From Sphingomonadales bacterium (GTDB lineage: Bacteria; Pseudomonadota; Alphaproteobacteria; Sphingomonadales; Sphingomonadaceae), in contig JAGWTB010000004.1 in NCBI GenBank assembly GCA_028869175.1, positions 1 through 62,188 on the forward strand: DNA of 62,188 bases, in the 5' to 3' direction. The notes under the pieces are model-generated. The model had not been told where the DNA came from. It did not search any database and worked only from the letters and a program-made list of their open reading frames with translations. A program made the position numbers and the translations under genes. Shown here in pieces: positions 59,829-62,188 of this stretch (position 1 is its first letter; each line of letters begins with the position of its first letter).

Positions 59829-60452
59829 TCAGTCCGCTTCGTGCGATACCGCTTCCAGCCGGCCGGGTGCGAGCACGCGGATATGGCCGCGGGTCGCTTC
59901 GACCAGACCATCGCGGGCGAACTGGCCGATCTGGCGGCTGACCACCGCGCGGGCAGAGCCGATTTCCACCGCCAGCGATTCGTGGGTCGCGTTGACCATG
60001 CCCTCGGCATCGACCAGCCGCAGCAGCGCGCGGGCGAGCCGCGCCTCCAGGCTGGACAGCGCGACATCTTCCACCAGCCGCTCCAGATCGGCAAAGCGGT
60101 TGGCGACGGCGGCGAACAGTTGCTGGCGGAAGGGGGCATCCTCGGCCACGAGGCGCTGGAATTCGGCCACCGGGATGATCTCGATCTCCACCGGGGTTTC
60201 GGCCACGGCCTCCGCCGAATAGGCGCTGCCGCTGACCAGGCAGCCGAAGGTCTGCAGGCAGACATCGCCGGGGCGCACCCGGTAAAGCATGATCTCGCGC
60301 CCGTTCTCCGCCGTCAGCGATACCTTGACCGAGCCGGAATGGACCACGACGAAGCCGGGGCATTCGTCGTCGGGGCGATAAAGCACAGCGCCCGCCGGCA
60401 CCGCCATGACGCGGCGCGGATCGCGTGCAGGACTGTGCCTGATCTGCTGCAT
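59829..60452 (-). CDS. Crp/Fnr-family regulator without FeS-cluster motif
   Basis: Transcription regulator, 207 residues. The cyclic-nucleotide-like domain covers about residues 15-120 (GSVKVSLTAENGREIMLYRV, GDVCLQTFGCLVSGSAYSAE). The winged helix has THESLAVEIGSARAVVSRQI as helix-turn-helix; its recognition helix is RAVVSRQIGQF and lacks the Glu of FNR's ETxSR, so it should read a different DNA word than the regulator at 10035. Only a few Cys are present and not in an N-terminal cluster arrangement. Effector unknown. It is divergent from clpP and probably controls the DUF2892 gene. Confidence 0.85.
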   Translation of the reverse strand: MQQIRHSPARDPRRVMAVPAGAVLYRPDDECPGFVVVHSGSVKVSLTAENGREIMLYRVRPGDVCLQTFGCLVSGSAYSAEAVAETPVEIEIIPVAEFQRLVAEDAPFRQQLFAAVANRFADLERLVEDVALSSLEARLARALLRLVDAEGMVNATHESLAVEIGSARAVVSRQIGQFARDGLVEATRGHIRVLAPGRLEAVSHEAD

Positions 60453-60730
60453 GACGGCGCGTGCTCACCCCTCTTCGGCCTTGCAGGCTGGGGCTTTTGC
60501 CCGGTCAGGGCAAGGGATTTGATCGCCGGATGCGGCCAGCTACCCAGCCGGCGGTTACCCGAAAATCAACCACTTGGCCCTATCACTCGTCCGCAAGGAG
60601 CACGTCGCCAGCGGAATTTCTCCAACTTTCCCCCGCGAATCCGGCGTCGTGGGGCCGATAAAGGCGTTAACGCCCTTGAACATCCGGCGGCCAGACGCGA
60701 CATAGGCGGGCCATTCGCAAGAGGACAACC

Positions 60731-61420
60731 ATGCTCGACCTGTTCGGCGCTTCGGGCGCACAAGGAAAGTTCACCCAAGACCCCGTCACCGGCGCGCTGA
60801 TTCCGGTGGTCGTCGAGCAGTCGAGCCGCGGCGAACGCAGCTTCGATATCTATTCGCGGCTGCTGCGCGAGCGCATCATCTTCGTCACCGGCGAGGTTGA
60901 GGACCACATGGCCTCGGTGATCATCGCCCAGCTGCTGTTCCTCGAATCGGAAAATCCGTCGAAGGACATCTCGATGTACATCAATTCGCCGGGCGGCGTC
61001 GTCACGGCGGGCATGGCGATCCATGACACCATGCAGTACATCCGCCCGCGCGTTTCCACCGTCTGCATCGGCCAGGCCGCCTCGATGGGCAGCTTCCTGC
61101 TGGCGGCGGGCGAGCCGGGCATGCGCATCGCGCTGCCCAACGCGCGGATCATGATCCACCAGCCTTCGGGCGGCGCGCGCGGGATGGCTTCCGACATCGA
61201 AATCCAGGCGCGCGAGATTCTGCGCATCCGCAAGCGGATGAACGATCTTTACGTGAAGTACACCGGCAAGTCGCTCGAAGAGATCGAAAAGGCGATGGAC
61301 CGCGACACCTTCCTCGAAGCCGAGGAAGCCCGCGCCTTCGGCCTGGTCGACAAGGTGTTCGACAGCCGCCCGACCACGGACGCCACCGGTGAGGAAACCG
61401 GAACCGGCGGTGCGCCGTAA
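60731..61420 (+). CDS. clpP: ATP-dependent Clp protease proteolytic subunit
   Basis: Serine protease subunit that assembles into a 14-mer and works with ClpX or ClpA; 229 residues. The triad is Ser118 in [15 protein letters not shown], His143 in [14 protein letters not shown] and Asp192 in [13 protein letters not shown]. The N terminus ([20 protein letters not shown]) is the standard mature start region. The C terminus has a short Thr/Glu-rich tail. clpX follows after 126 bp with a hairpin between. Confidence 0.97.
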   Translation: MLDLFGASGAQGKFTQDPVTGALIPVVVEQSSRGERSFDIYSRLLRERIIFVTGEVEDHMASVIIAQLLFLESENPSKDISMYINSPGGVVTAGMAIHDTMQYIRPRVSTVCIGQAASMGSFLLAAGEPGMRIALPNARIMIHQPSGGARGMASDIEIQAREILRIRKRMNDLYVKYTGKSLEEIEKAMDRDTFLEAEEARAFGLVDKVFDSRPTTDATGEETGTGGAP

Positions 61421-61429
61421 GACTTCCTG

Positions 61430-61480
61430 AACCTTGGCGCTTCAGCCGCTGGCAAGGCGGACCTGCTAAGCGCCAAGGTT
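61430..61480. terminator. Stem-loop between clpP and clpX
   Basis: 13-bp perfect arms (AACCTTGGCGCTT at 61430-61442; complement at 61468-61480) around a 25-base loop, followed by GAATTATCCC. There is no T-run, so attenuation or mRNA processing is more likely than full termination. Confidence 0.6.
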
Positions 61481-61546
61481 GAATTATCCCGTCACGGGGT
61501 TAGACTCGGACGATTCCGTCCCTTCCGGGGGCGCATAGGACTAAGC

Positions 61547-62188
61547 ATGACGAAATTGAGCGGATCAGACGCGAAGAGCACCCTCTACTGCAGCTTCTGC
61601 GGCAAATCGCAGCATGAGGTGCGCAAGCTGATCGCCGGTCCGACGGTGTTCATCTGCGATGAATGCGTGGAACTGTGCAACGACATCATCCGCGAGGAAA
61701 CCAAGGCGGGCATCGCCGGCAAGAAGGACGGCGGCGTTCCCACCCCGCGTGACATCTTCCAGACACTCAACGATTACGTCATCGGCCAGGACCGCGCCAA
61801 GCGCGTGCTCTCGGTGGCGGTGCACAACCATTACAAGCGCCTGAAGCACAGCGGCAAGGGCGGCGAAGTCGAACTGTCGAAATCGAACATCCTGCTGGTC
61901 GGGCCGACCGGCTCGGGCAAGACGTTGCTCGCCCAGACGCTGGCCAAGACCTTCGACGTGCCCTTCACCATGGCCGATGCCACCACGCTGACCGAAGCGG
62001 GCTACGTGGGTGAGGATGTGGAGAACATCATCCTCAAGCTGCTGCAATCGTCGGACTACAACGTCGAAAAGGCACAGCACGGCATCGTCTACATCGACGA
62101 GATCGACAAGATCAGCCGCAAGGCGGAAAACCCCTCGATCACCCGCGACGTGTCGGGCGAAGGCGTGCAGCAGGCGCTGCTCAAGCTG
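61547..62188 (+). CDS. clpX: ATP-dependent Clp protease ATPase subunit ClpX (5' part)
   Basis: Unfoldase that feeds substrates to ClpP. 214 codons are visible and the frame is open at the window end, so about half of a ~420-residue protein is missing. The N-terminal zinc domain has Cys15, Cys18, Cys37 and Cys40 ([22 protein letters not shown]). The AAA+ domain begins with [20 protein letters not shown]; Walker A is GPTGSGKT (residues 119-126) and Walker B is [16 protein letters not shown]. Confidence 0.98.
   Translation, partial: MTKLSGSDAKSTLYCSFCGKSQHEVRKLIAGPTVFICDECVELCNDIIREETKAGIAGKKDGGVPTPRDIFQTLNDYVIGQDRAKRVLSVAVHNHYKRLKHSGKGGEVELSKSNILLVGPTGSGKTLLAQTLAKTFDVPFTMADATTLTEAGYVGEDVENIILKLLQSSDYNVEKAQHGIVYIDEIDKISRKAENPSITRDVSGEGVQQALLKL

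Noticed and set aside
60515..60545. TTGATCGCCGGATG as an FNR box between the Crp/Fnr gene and clpP
   Set aside because: Only the left half matches; the right half is not ATCAA-like.
1..62188. CRISPR array, prophage, integrase, transposase or insertion sequence
   Set aside because: No regularly spaced repeats and no phage or transposase gene were seen. The repeated elements found are palindromic or simple direct repeats without coding capacity for movement.

Overview
The window reads as one chromosomal segment of a high-GC, motile, sphingomonad-type alphaproteobacterium (Novosphingobium or Sphingomonas-like). The support is indirect: the tRNA-Leu/tig/clpP/clpX order, a ccoNOQP-ccoGHIS block with a [4Fe-4S] FNR-type regulator, ligAB-type protocatechuate 4,5-dioxygenase, large TonB-dependent receptor loci, and dispersed palindromes of the kind common in sphingomonads. 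No plasmid, phage or insertion-sequence gene was recognised.

Layout. (1) 1-10016, flagellum: flgBCDEFG runs leftward from a near-perfect sigma-54 promoter. Rightward lie a MotA/ExbB-like and ExbD/MotB-like pair, flgA, flgM, flgN, then (behind a second sigma-54 promoter) a lytic transglycosylase, flhA and fliA. Hook proteins are unusually compact. (2) 10035-21174, microaerobic respiration: fnr, ompW, the cbb3 oxidase operon ccoNOQP, its assembly genes ccoGHIS, a small Cys-rich exported protein and hemN. A perfect FNR box lies before ccoN. (3) 21158-25169: a glutathione transferase, an SLC13-type permease bracketed by 71-72 bp direct repeats, and ligAB with two perfect FNR-type boxes upstream. 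(4) 25469-40841, a sucrose/raffinose-type sugar regulon: MFS permease, GH36 alpha-galactosidase, GH68 enzyme, TonB receptor, TPR/2OG-oxygenase-like protein, flavin halogenase, LacI regulator, GH32 fructosidase, galactose-dehydrogenase-like enzyme and ROK fructokinase. Eight copies of a 10-bp palindrome, CAA(T/A)CGATTG, stand before these units and define a probable LacI regulon.

(5) 40969-46127: DsbD-like thiol reductase, PafA-like phosphatase and a UbiH-family hydroxylase. (6) 46339-53017: a rightward series of amidohydrolase, cupin, SDR, luciferase-like monooxygenase, alpha/beta hydrolase, Gfo/Idh/MocA oxidoreductase and sugar-isomerase-like protein, the first five almost without gaps; it looks like an uncharacterised catabolic operon. 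(7) 53025-62188, housekeeping: pyrB with a dihydroorotase-like protein that lacks metal ligands, sppA, tRNA-Leu(UAG), trigger factor with a Lys/Ala/Pro-rich tail, a second Crp/Fnr regulator with a DUF2892 protein, clpP, and clpX cut by the window edge.

The strongest candidates for new biology are the shared operator system tying a halogenase and a 2OG-oxygenase-like protein to raffinose/sucrose use, the stator-like pair without a peptidoglycan-binding domain, the unassigned catabolic operon, the repeat-flanked permease with an orphan terminator, and a two-copy family of long perfect palindromes. All functional calls come from motif reading by eye; no database search was run.
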